In this document: positions 33,933-50,948 of the stretch, in pieces
Position numbering within the stretch: position 1 is the first letter of the stretch
How the letters are laid out: the number at the start of each line of letters is the position of its first letter
Assembly: GCA_943737045.1 (NCBI GenBank)
Contig: CALSFV010000226.1
Location: 868,001-932,000, forward strand
DNA from: Parapristionchus giblindavisi
Taxonomy: Eukaryota > Nematoda > Chromadorea > Rhabditida > Diplogasteridae
Direction: 5' to 3'
DNA: 64,000 bases
Notes under the pieces: generated by a model
Databases searched by the model: none
Seen by the model: only the letters and a program-made list of their open reading frames with translations
What the model was told of the DNA's origin: nothing
Translations under genes and position numbers: made by a program

Positions 33933-34220
33933 GATCTTCTCTTCCGTTTCAATTGTTATTCAACTTCTGTTGTTATTGATTCAAACCTTGTTGTTATATT
34001 CACACTATTCACCTTGATCTATTTTTTTTCAATACGATAAGAACGATTTTTGAAGTTTATCTACTTTTGTAATACTTTCTCATTCCGATAAAATATAATA
34101 TTATTAATCCATTCCATCATAATCAAAGTGCTCACATTTAAAAGTTCCTATAAGAAGTTCGAGAAGAGTTTTATAAAATATATCATTTTAATGCTAATCT
34201 TGACTCCGCCCATTTTCGTT
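33933..34220. repeat. 3' flank of L9
   Basis: Inverse of the flank at 24830-25434, confirming that the two gene pairs are inverted copies. Confidence 0.75.
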
Positions 34221-34441
34221 TATTGGTGATGTTTGTGGACTTCAGTGTGTGGGCGAAACTACGCTTACGTTAAAGCAGCGTTTCTCAAAGCATAGACAAT
34301 TATTCAGTACCAAAATCGAACTCGGAGCTCGTTGCAAAACCTGAGCAAACATTTCAGAACAGCAGCTTTTTTCATTATGTTCGCTCATTCCTCCATAGGA
34401 ACTGGGATCTACAAGACATATGTATCGTACATGTAAAAATA

Positions 34442-34872
34442 GTTGTATCATGAACGGTGTGAATGGATCTGAACGGATCAGGCCGATCAAACGGGATTGT
34501 GAGCGAGCCGGCCATTTTCGTTATTTTTCTTTCTTTTCATTGTTTTTATTTTCTTCGAATCTACTATATTGAAATACGTAAGGCCAAAATATTGCCATTT
34601 AACAAAAATCATCATTTTCGCGAGGAATAAATTGCTCCAATGAACCAAAATTGACCCATTTATTCAGCTTATAATCGGAACAATTTATTCATTTGTAAAG
34701 CAATGATTTTTGCTAAATGGCAAGATTTGGCGTGATTTCTTTCAATACAGTAGATTCGAAGGAAAGAAAAACAATGAAAAGAAAGAAAAATAACGAAAAT
34801 GGCCTTCTCGCTCACAATCCCGTTTGATCGGCCTGATCCGTTCAGATCCATTCATACCGTTCATGATACAAC
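34442..34872. mobile_element. TA-flanked foldback MITE
   Basis: 431 bp with ends GTTGTATCATGAACGG and inverse, arms of about 200 bp, and TA on both sides. Its right TA is shared with the mariner that follows. Confidence 0.8.
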
Positions 34873-34874
34873 TA

Positions 34875-36140
34875 TTAGGTTGTGCCATAAGTCTTTTTGA
34901 ATTTGATAGTGCTGTGTTTGCACTTTTGTTTCTCGCTTCGTTTTGAACGGAGCGCAGAGGCGCTGGTGCATATCACTTACTAGTGTCCCCCTCTACATAA
35001 CCCTAAGAACCATCGGTTCAGACATCCCTCTAAATATGAGTATGCCTGGCACGTTTGCCCAAAATATAAATCAATATCTGAAGTCTAATTTCTTCCCGGC
35101 TCTCTGTCGTTTGAATTTTACAAAAATCAATCAACAACTAGGTTATATGTATCCTCCCACATATGTGCCCTCCAACCATACGCTGGCCAATTGCCTACGT
35201 AAATTTAAAATCAGAAATTATATTATTGAATAGAGGAATGGTCACTTCGGAATTTTGATTTGCGCAACTCGTCTTAAAGGAAAGCGAGCCATTTGATACC
35301 ACCCGTTAAATGTTAGCCACACTTGGATCATCCATGTCCACTATTTCGCTAGAATTAAGGAATCTTGAAAAAGTCAAAAAATTGTTTAGATGATAAGTGG
35401 TCATTTGGCCGGAATTTGAATATAATCGCGGATTGAGACCGCTATCTCTTTTATTTTTCGAAAAAGAACAAGCTCCTGAGTTGACAATCTGGCCGCTAGA
35501 TTGAAGCGATGGATCATTGGTAATAACAGTGCGCACTATAGCCAGTGAGTTTGGAAAGGAGAGAAACCATAACCGATCACTAAACCTGAAAACATCAGGA
35601 AATTTAGGTACCATAGGTAAAAAGAAGTGTGAAATTGGCTAATGCATTACATGCGTGTAGTTGAGGTCACTGATATAATCGGGGACCTCCATTGTAAATA
35701 ACTACAAGATTTGAAGCCATAGCTCATATCGCCGCGTTCACTGTGGTGCCAAATGTATCTTCGTCACGGCTCCGCTCGAACTGTCTAACTAAGACACGCG
35801 ATACTAAGACAGCTAAATTTTCTAGCGCATAATTCTACCTATGCCTCCTTACTCTCTGTACCTTACTCTCCCTGGTCGCCACTTTAGTTAAGGCGTCCAA
35901 CTTGCTTTAGTAAATGAAAAATTTAAGAACTAAGAAGATATCGAAACGTGGGTGGCCTCACAGTTTGCACAATAACCCAGGTCCTTCTATAAGCAGTGAG
36001 CCAATTGTGTGGGTGGATTATAGCAAGGAGTCATCGACTATAACAGCGAATAAATTCCTCCTCAATGTCGTTCTTAAACAAAGATAATTCAATTTGAAGT
36101 TGTACCGCCAAATTCAAAAAAGACTTATGGCACAACCTAA
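34875..36140 (+). mobile_element. Mariner-like element, near full length but decayed
   Basis: 1266 bp with TA flanks and ends TTAGGTTGTGCCATAAGTC. The plus strand still shows a worn YSPDL-like stretch (PPYSLYLTLPG) near 35850-35880, but stops break the transposase. It is related to 18264-20457. Confidence 0.8.
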
Positions 36141-36144
36141 TATT

Positions 36145-36339
36145 TTTACACGTACGATAGCTAATCGTATAATCTTTGTGCTGCTTTTCTTCTACTTTCT
36201 TCTACGTTTTTTTATCTGTTTCCTCTTTTACGATAGTTTCCACCAGTGTATGGAAGAGTGTAGTTCTTCCACCAAAATGAAATGCCATCATTCACCTCAC
36301 CAATGTACGAATGTGATTGAGATACAATGTGAAATGTGA
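36145..36339 (+). CDS. Possible 3' exon: membrane segment plus Cys-rich tail
   Basis: An open stretch after a possible GATAG acceptor reads as a hydrophobic segment (IIFVLLFFYFLLRFFICFLF) and then a tail with five Cys and three His (CMEECSSSTKMKCHHSPHQC...) to a stop at 36337-36339. It starts just after the mariner, which may have split a gene here. No 5' exon was found and no family recognised, so it could be chance. Confidence 0.3.
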   Translation, partial: FTRTIANRIIFVLLFFYFLLRFFICFLFYDSFHQCMEECSSSTKMKCHHSPHQCTNVIEIQCEM

Positions 36340-36665
36340 CATTCTTATTCTTTATCTTCATAATCAGAAAGAGAACTTATATGTAATTAACATAGGTTGA
36401 TGGAGGTCAGTCACGTTATCTGCGAATCGGTTAAAGGTAGTAAGGATATTTGGTATGGAATGGGTTATTATACAGTAGAGCCCGTTAGCCTTTTCTAAAG
36501 ACACTACACAGCATAAAGCCGCGACTCGCAAAACCACGCGTGGAGCGTTTTGTCTATGAACAACAATAGGAGAGAAACTAAGCGGATGATGATATATGAA
36601 CCATAATAAAAGAATACGGATAGGAGATAAGGAAAACGGAATTGAAGAAGAGAGCAAATTATTTA

Positions 36666-36924
36666 TTATTTTGGGATTGAAGAAGAGATGACGCCGATAT
36701 AGCGTAGAAACCACTCGATTAATGCGGCGAGAAGGATGAATATAAATAAAGCGAGGATCATATAGGGAAGTTGTTTAAGATCTTCTGCACTTCTCGCTGA
36801 TCTTTCGTGGAGTGGGATAGCTAGTTCAATGCAAATCCCAGGGCCAAAAATCAGGAAAGTGCCGATCTTAATGATGAATGAGTTGAATTCGTCGTTGACC
36901 TTGAGCACCTCGAGGACTCGTTTT
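36666..36924 (-). CDS. Diverged terminal exon D (L10) with two membrane segments
   Basis: After a TTGCAG acceptor at 36925-36927 the exon starts AAAACGAGTCC and reads KRVLEVLKVNDEFNSF, like KRAFVSLKIDDES in type II exons. It then has one hydrophobic stretch (IGTFLIFGPGICIELAI), a charged Arg/Ser/Glu link and a second one (MILALFIFILLAALIEWFL), ending SSSIPK and stop. It is longer (86 codons) than other D exons and lacks the AAT tract. No A, B or C exon is recognised upstream, so it may be an orphan exon or a distant relative with diverged upstream exons. Confidence 0.5.
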
Positions 36925-37249
36925 CTGCAATGAAATTATTGAAATATCGGCAGTGTATACAACTAGCGTGAAGATGCTTAAAGTGAGAGTAACCTCACTC
37001 AATGGTCTTTTCATTGCGGATACTATTTCTCTGTTCTCTAACAGCGAGAGAGCGTAGACCGTTGAAGAGACCGTTTACAAAGGTTTCGGTTCCTTTAACG
37101 GAAAGCACACCTTATCCTTTTTGGCGCAAAATGAGAGATATGCTTACATATAAGCATGCGCAAATACTTCCCGGGTTACAGCGCAACTAAAAAAAGTTTA
37201 TTCCAGGGGTGGGTGCGCGATTTTCTTACATATAAGTATATCACATTAA

Positions 37250-38568
37250 GACACTGGCTCAGTAAGATTAACGGTTGTGCCGGACAGCAACCTCACCGAT
37301 TTGGCTCAAAATTTTTAGTGGATACCCCCCCCCTCCCCATGATCCCCTCTCACAAAATGGGTATTTATAAGGGCTGGGTCCTTGAAACACATATGTGGCG
37401 GTTCTCGAAATTTGAAAACTCCATTTTCACCAAAAAAGATTCCTAAGAGCGTCGTAGGTTTAATGTTAGTGTCGATATATTACATGTATGCCTAGACAAT
37501 AAAACTATCTATAGGACGGTCCGGAGATCCGATCGCAAACTATTTTTTTAAACGTTCTTTAAACATTTTATAATTAATTAATATTTTAAATTACAAAATT
37601 GCACAATAGTTTTTACCTTATATTATAGAGTAAACAATTCCGCGCCAAATTAGTTTAAATTAGTTTAAGTTTAAATTAGTTTAATTAGTTTTAAAAAATC
37701 GATCTTTTTTGAAAAAAAAAATATCCTGACAATAACCCGAAAATATTTATGTTTTCAAACCCCCTTTTTGTACTCAGAAACAACAAAGTATTGTGCGTAT
37801 AAAATGTACTTGCATAAGAAAATGACACTGTGCTCTAAAGAACGGAAGTCGCTCAAAGGCTAGATCTCGCCCCGCCTCTCGATTGTCTCTCCGCTGCCTC
37901 TCACCTAACCCGGCTGACCTTCGCCGCGCGCTATTTTGTATATAAAAGAGATCGGCATAATTTCTGAACCATGCAAAACAAGAAAGTCACTTCTACAAAT
38001 AAAACAAGTGATTTGTATACGCTCAATACATATGTTTTTTTAGTTCTACAATATAGACCTAATCACTTTGTGCGCAAAGAATATTTTTGTTTCGCTTAAC
38101 TCAAAATTGGCCGAAATCCCGTGTGAATCTCTCTTCTACATGAATTTCAGACAAAATCTTCAACATGAAAGTTGTTCTTTCCGAAATGTTCTTCAATATG
38201 AGCACAAAAAGGGGGTAAAAATTATTGTGCGATTTTGTATTTTACAATTTTAATTAATTTTAAAATGTTTAGAGAAGTAAAAAAATATCGGATTTCCGGA
38301 CCGTCCTATAGAGTTTTGTTGTCTAGGCATATGTACATGTAATAAATCGACACTTACAGTGAACCTAGGACGCTAGATTTTTTTGGTGGAAATCGAGATT
38401 CAAATTTCGAAAACCGGCCACATCTGTGTTTCAAGGAACCAGCCCAAATGAATATCCATTTTGTGATGTGAGCCCATGGGGGTATCCATAAAAATATTTT
38501 GAGCCAAATCGGTGAGGTGGATGTCCGGGGTCACTGGCGCGACCGTTGAATCTTACTGAGCCGCTGTC
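37250..38568. mobile_element. TTAA-type long inverted-repeat element
   Basis: It starts after TTAA (37246-37249) with GACACTGGCTCAGTAAG and ends with the inverse followed by TTAG, probably a mutated TTAA. It is related to 1845-3327. Its centre (about 37780-38030) carries the block shared with 7577-7870. Confidence 0.75.
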
Positions 38569-38569
38569 T

Positions 38570-38803
38570 TAGTTTATTCAATCAGCCGACGTACCATTTC
38601 ATTTTTTTTGGAAATTTCTGAAGTTTTTATTTTGTCTCTTCACTTTTCTTTGCTCTCTCGTTTTATTCCATTCGCATTTTCGATAGACTAATCGTTCTTA
38701 TCGTATTGAAAAAAATAGATTAAGGAGAATAGTGTGAATTTAACAACAAGGTGTGAATCAATAACAATTGAAGTTGTATAACAACTGAAACGGCGAGAAT
38801 ATC
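38570..38803. repeat. 3' flank of L11, short form
   Basis: Matches 24830-25434 with an internal deletion of about 350 bp. Confidence 0.65.
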
Positions 38804-43556
<4,753 letters not shown>

Positions 43557-43895
43557 CTGTTAAGGAACACAGATAAAATATAAGATCGATGGATAGGTTG
43601 AATGAGAGATGAGTGTTGTAGAACGCAACTTTTTTGACAGATTGAACACACCCCAGGTCTGGCTGCTTTCTCACTTTTCCATGCTCTCTCGTCCTCTTCC
43701 TCTTGCTGACACTCACTGTGTCATGCTCTATAACTTTCTGCATCTCTATCTCTTCATTCTATCACTTTATTACACTCATCGGTCGACAATTTATGCTTTC
43801 TTTCTCTGGTCTTTCTTATATTTCAGATTAGATAACAACAAGATTTGAATCAATAAAAACAAGAGCTGTATAACCAGTGAAAAAGCGCGAAGATC

Positions 43896-45196
<1,301 letters not shown>

Positions 45197-45656
45197 TATT
45201 GTTGAGGATCAATTTAGACAGATTTTTTGATTATCACAAAGGTCGCCTGATGGAACAAATGTGAGGAATGTGAGTAATGAAAGGAAAGCTCGAAGGATAG
45301 GTAGAATGAAAGATGGGCAATGTAGAAGAAGGGGGCAAGGGTGGATAAGAAAAGGGAGGAGAGGAAGGGATAAGGGGAGGGAGAGAGCTGAGATTAGGGT
45401 CTTGGGTCATGCGCAGACAGATGGTAGGCCTCGATAATCTCCCACTTTTCCATGCTCCCTCGTCCTCTTCCTCTATTTAATCTCTCACTTTGTCACTCCT
45501 TCTCATTGGTCTCGACCATTTATGCTTTCTCTCTCTGATCTCTCTCAAATTAGAGTAGTCTATAACTCCATCTAATCTCACTTATTAACGATATAATGAG
45601 CCCTGTAAATGACTTGTAGGTTTATAAGGATAATGCGTAAATCGATTGAATATTGA
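45197..45656 (-). promoter_or_regulatory. 5' flank of L12
   Basis: Same GA-rich and pyrimidine-rich block as the other exon-A genes, ending at ATTGATTAA. Confidence 0.5.
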
Positions 45657-45660
45657 TTAA

Positions 45661-46211
45661 AGATGGAGGCCCTCGTATATCTATGCAAATGCGTAATACA
45701 TCGGTTATGCAAGAGATAAGTGATATTCAAGAAATTAAAATTACACTTTATCTATCCCTTGGCGTAGTGGTAAAAGTGCGCAACGTCGCGGGATCCAAAC
45801 CTATTGCCGATCATTCCAATTTTCAAAATTTCGCACCTTTCCCTGCACCATCATGCATGATTCAGTCATGATTCTAGCGATTATTAAAGGTGTCCAACGA
45901 ATATTTTCGTGAACAAACTGAAAGGTAGCAAAAGTTGTTCTACATACAGTACACTATTTTTTATGATGATTCATCATATTGATCGCTAGAAACATAAATG
46001 AAGAATCAGACCGGTGCAGTGAAGGGCGCGCTTTTTGAAAATTGACTTTTGAAAAAGTTTCAAACTTGCGTCAAAGGGGTAACGAGTCTGTACGTTTACC
46101 ACTGCGCTATGGGACATATGGGTGGTTGCGCTAGCTTTTCGCATATCACATTGCATTCCCACAAGAGGGGTGTAGTGATTTACATGAACATTCCAGGGCC
46201 TCCATCTTTAA
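45661..46211. mobile_element. TTAA element with a second, inverted one inside it
   Basis: The outer element starts AGATGGAGGCCCTCG after TTAA (45657-45660) with a tRNA-like core at about 45755-45815. The inner element 45888-46207 is flanked by TTAA and carries an inverted tRNA-like core (TAGCGCAGTGGTAAACG on the minus strand near 46110). Confidence 0.75.
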
Positions 46212-46431
46212 GCTGAATTAGCATAAAATAATTTATGTTGAATGAATTAACTCGAATCGTCTGCATAGCTGATTCTACTCATCTGTAAATGTTGTTCATA
46301 CACAAAAAAATACCACGTGAGATGTGAAATCGCCCATTTTGCGAACCTTGCTTTTATTTATCGATTCTAACCCCGCCCATTCAACTTAGCGGGCTTGTTC
46401 ACTGTTTTCAAACATTGACACCCCAAATTCT

Positions 46432-46580
46432 TTATTTATTTGAATATCCAGCATCCAGCAGTGCTGGAATGCGATAAAAGAAGTCCGTCGTCGGAACTTC
46501 ACAGGCTCCCCAGTTCAGGAGAACGCAGACTAGACCGTCAACAGCGAGGATGGTGACCTTGTCGACCGTGATAGCTCGTC
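46432..46580 (-). CDS. Possible terminal exon of an unrelated gene
   Basis: After a TTTTCAG acceptor (46581-46587) the minus strand is open for about 50 codons (RAITVDKVTILAVDGLVCVL..., later RIPALLDAGYSNK) to a stop followed at once by AATAAATAAAG, a good poly(A) signal. It is richer in GC than its surroundings, as expected for coding sequence. No upstream exon was found within the same repeat-free stretch and I recognise no family. Confidence 0.4.
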
Positions 46581-46679
46581 CTGAAAATGGCAAATTGCGA
46601 AATTCAACGATTTGAACTTTGACTTTGTAAAGTATGTACATTCTAACAGATATTTTGGTTAAAAGCAATGAAATTGTAT

Positions 46680-47094
46680 CACATCTCGTGTGTTGTAATT
46701 AGCATGTATTTCACTTATTTCCTTGCACTCGAACACTTTTGTACTTGAAACACCTTGTGATATACGATGAATAAAAAAAAAGTATAAACGATAATATCAG
46801 AGAAGTGAACTATGTCAAGTACGATAACTTAGGCAGATCGGAGAAAGAATGACGATATCTTAGTCGATGAGCAGTAAACTTCATTGATGACGTCTCACGG
46901 ATATGGATGCTGGCTCTGAAATGGATTTGAAATTATTTAAATGATTATGTACACAAATGGAAGTCGCTCTCGACATTGGCCACACATTCTCGTACGCCAA
47001 AGAACAGTCGCAGGAAGACATGGCTACAGTTGAGAGACCACGATTAAGGATAGGAATTGTGCACATCGTCTGACACCATATCCATGGCGTTAGA
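46680..47094. other. Unique-looking sequence left of the palindrome
   Basis: No gene or repeat recognised. The left palindrome arm starts at 47095. Confidence 0.4.
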
Positions 47095-47689
47095 CATATA
47101 AGAGGGGTTAGAATAAGAAACTGGCGTAGAATGAAAAGAACCAGGTTTTCTGCCAAATCTGACAACGTCGGATTTGGCATGCCAATAAAGCAGTGTGCAA
47201 TGTTGTCATGTGCATGAAATTGTGCATTTGCCAATATTGATACTTTATTTATTGTCTTCTAGTGAGATACAACACATTGACAAAAAAGCAATGTTCAATG
47301 TTGGCAGACTTCTCGCTGCCAAAAATGCATTGTGAATAATTGGCAAGAGGGTGAGGTAGGGGGTGTTGCCAAAAATGACGATAGCCATTTTGTCAGGGAC
47401 TATGGAGACAAAGTTGACGAAGTAAATGTTGGCATTGCCAATAATGAAGGAAGCACAATTGGCGGAAATGCTCAAATTCATTTCTGCCAATTATGATGAG
47501 ATCAGATTTGGCAAGTTACATTTTCGGATTGAATGCCAAAGTTGCAATGTTCAAATTTGGCAATAGATGTAAAATTTCGAAATGCCATTTTTGACTCTTT
47601 CATTATTGGCAGAAAGACTTAATCAAGAATTCGCCAAGTATGACATCGTCATAAATGGCAGAAATTTCGCGCAGTCGATAACATGCCAA

Positions 47690-48195
47690 ATTTGACATCG
47701 TCATAATTGGGACAAATGTGACGACGTCGAATTTGGCGAAATCATGAGCGTGCCAAAAATGACAACGTCAAAGTTGGCGAAGTCATGAGCGTGCCAAAAA
47801 TGACGACGTCAAAGTTGGGACAAATTCGACGAAGTCAAATTTGGCGAAGTCATGAGCGGGCCAAAAATGACGACGTCAAATTTGGCGAAGTCATGAGCGT
47901 GCCAAAAATGACGAAGTCAAAATTGGCGAAGTCATGAGCGTGCCAAAAATGACGAAGTCAAAATTGGCGAAGTCAAGAGCGGGCCAAAAATGACGACGTC
48001 AAATTTGGCGAAGTCATGAGCGTGCCAAAAATGACGACGTCAAATTTGGCGAAGTCATGAGCGTGCCAAAAATGACGACGTCAAATTTGGCGAAGTCATG
48101 AGCGTGCCAAAAATGACAACGTCAAAGTTGGGACAAATTCGACGAAGTCAAAGTTGGCAGACTGTTGCCAACTTTGACGTCGTCATTTTTGGCAC
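47690..48195. repeat. About 41 bp tandem array, left copy
   Basis: About ten units of the type GAAGTCATGAGCGTGCCAAA followed by AATGACGACGTCAAATTTGGC. Flanking DNA (47130-47690) is also full of TTGGC and GCCAA half-sites. Confidence 0.85.
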
Positions 48196-48849
48196 ATTTT
48201 TGAGAACTAGTAATGCTTCTTATTGAAATGATATAGCCTTTTGTGCACAAGACGCCGAGCGGCCACAGAAAGTGTAACGCGAAATTAGGCCCAAATTATG
48301 TCAAAATGGCTCAAATCTGATTGAAATCTTGAAAGGGACATGAGTGGGTTTCTTCGGAGCAGGCCAAACTTCGGAACAAACGAAAGGAAAATTTGAATAA
48401 TAACAACTAGTAAAGAGCAATAAGAACAATTACAAAGACGTTTAGAGTAGCACATCATGATCGAGTTGTGTGCACGCGGCGCATCATTTATTTCGGAGCG
48501 AATGTCCGAATAGAGGTAGTGTTCAATAGCTTTTGAAGTGGGGATTTTAGTTTAACACAATTCGATTATGATGCACTACAGAATGTTTTTTGGTAAACTA
48601 TTAGGTATTACATAGAGAAGTAAACGTTACAAAAAAGGTGTGTGTGTACACAATTAAAAGAGGAATGGTAAGGGGTTTAGACTACCGAAGTCACATCATC
48701 AGGTCTCATCGTAGTTGCGGTCCTTCTCTTCTTCGTCTCTTCTTCTTCTCCATTGATGATCACGAAGGCGCATCGTCATCGTCATTCCTGTAAAAGAAAA
48801 CAAACATAAATAAATAAATATTGATTTTCACAGAGCTTGCTCTTACTGG

Positions 48850-49030
48850 TACTCCGGGTTTGCAGGGTAATATTAGAGTAAGTAGCGTGAAAAAGTAACT
48901 TACTTTATACTTACTTTTTTCACTATATGCTCATGAAAGAGCAAAACAGCAACAAAAAAGTAAGTATAAAGTAAGTTACATTTGCGCACTACTTACTATG
49001 ATATTACCATGCAAAACTGGAGTACCGTAT
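48850..49030. mobile_element. Short foldback MITE, left copy
   Basis: Arms with AAGTAACTTACTTTATACTT and inverse, ends GGTACTCCGGGTTTGCA-like. Mirrored at about 60757-60937. Confidence 0.7.
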
Positions 49031-49142
49031 TTTGAAGACCGCATTTTTGATCTTATAAGAGTGTATTTGGAAGATAGAAAAATCGTGCTTGGTGTGAAAA
49101 GGTGCACACGTGATTTTCAAGAAACTGTAAAATATCAAGGTA

Positions 49143-50948
49143 CAGTGTAGGCAACAAGTCTCCGGACACTTTTACATTTTTTTATAACTTTTGATCCAGG
49201 AAAGCAATCAAACTGATCTTTTCAGTCAATTTACAGAATTTATTAAGGAATACAACCATGATGTGTTGGTGATGTAACATTAGTTCATTATTGCGTAGTC
49301 ATGACGCAATCGAATTACACTTTTTTGAAAATTTTTATTTCTTTAGTCGAAAGTCCTGTTCTTCTGAAACATTATGAGAGTGCAGTACACCACTAGGGCT
49401 GCACAGTCAATCAATCCGGAATGGCTCCGACTCCGATTTCAAGCTGTAGCAGGGTTGCAACTTTGTCCCCCAAATTTTATAACTCATGGCGCGTTAAAAT
49501 GTGGTGGTAAACCGAAAAAAGCGACTTTCCGAGTGTTAAAATGCATCCTGGAAAACCGAAAATGGAAAGTCGATATTTGAATTCGCGGGCGCGAATAATG
49601 TGCGGGAATTCAAATTTTCACTCGCGACTGCGAGTTTCCGATGTCAAAAGAAGACGAAAAGTGAAAGAAAAAGGAATTCCGGATTTACTTTCTTTTTTAA
49701 ACATAGAAATTGGCAGTCGAGAAGTCGGAATTTGAATTCCCGCACATTATTCGCGCCCGCGAATTCAAATATCGACTTTCCAATTTCGGTTTTCCAGGGT
49801 ACATTTTAACACTCGGAAAGTCGCTTTCTTCGGTTTTCCACTACATTTTAACACATCAGCTTCTAGATGTGCTAACGACCCGTTCTAAGTGCTAAAACGA
49901 TGCTAGTGGCGAGTAATGTTTATCCCCAGATTATGGTAGTTATAGATCGTAATTTGCCCTCAGGGCATAAATTAATTTTTTTGTTGGGATGACCGATTTT
50001 GAGACACTACAGTGCAGAGTGCAGTTCTTCTAAAATTATGATTCCTGCGCAAGCAGCTTGGACATGTATCATATATTTATTTCCCTTATGTTGGTTTGGT
50101 TCCGATTCCTTTCAGGCCCGTAGAAAAGTTATGCTAAGATCTACTCGGTTTCAGCGATCAAAGTTCGAAATCCAAAGATCAAAGATCAGCAATAGTGTAA
50201 AAACTTTTGTGAACATCTCTAACATGCATAGGTGCTTTGCAAATAAGAGATTTCATCAATAGAGGCCCAGGGATGAGAGCAGTGAGAGAGAAAGCACAAG
50301 AGCGCTCACCGAGTAGACCTCAGCATAACTTTTGCTATGGGTCTGAAAGGAATCGGAACCAAACCAAAATAAGGGAAATAAATACATGATACATTGCAAA
50401 GCTGCTTGCGTACGAACCATAATTTTAGAAGACCAGCATTCTGAACTGTATGGTTTCAAAATCGGTCATCCCAACCAAAAAAAATTATTTTATGCCCTGA
50501 GGACAAATGACGATCTATAACTACCATAATCTGGGGATAAACATTACTCGCCACTAGCATCATTTTAGCACTTAGTACGGGTCGTCAGCACATCTAGAAG
50601 CTGAGTTATAAAGTATGGGAGTCAAAGTTGAAACCCTGCTACAGCTTGAAATCGGATTCGGAGCCATTCCGGATTGTTTGGCTGTGCAGCCCTAGTGGGG
50701 TTCTACACTCTCATAATGTTTCAGAAGAACAGGACTTCCGACTAAAGAAATAAAATTTTACAAAAAAGTATAATTCGATTGCGTCACCACTACGCAATGT
50801 AATGTAACTAATGTAATATCACCAACACATCACGGTTGTATTCCTTAATAAATTCTGTATATTGACTGAAAAGATCAGCTTGATTGCTTTCCTGGATCAA
50901 AAGTTATAAAAAAATGTAAAAGTGTCCGGAGACTTGTTGCCTACACTG
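49143..50948. mobile_element. TA-flanked foldback transposon, left copy
   Basis: 1806 bp with ends CAGTGTAGGCAACAAGTCTC and inverse, TA on both sides, and long inner arms (GGCTCCGACTCCGATTTCAA and inverse). Tc1/mariner-type by ends and target. No transposase seen. Another small element (about 49500-49850) with GCGCGAATAATGTGCGGGAA is nested. Confidence 0.8.

Noticed and set aside
34943..35614. 96- and 102-codon frames inside the mariner at 34875-36140
   Set aside because: They do not follow the transposase motifs, which appear in other frames and are broken by stops.
47690..48195. CRISPR-like array
   Set aside because: The units are continuous tandem repeats without unique spacers, in a eukaryotic context.
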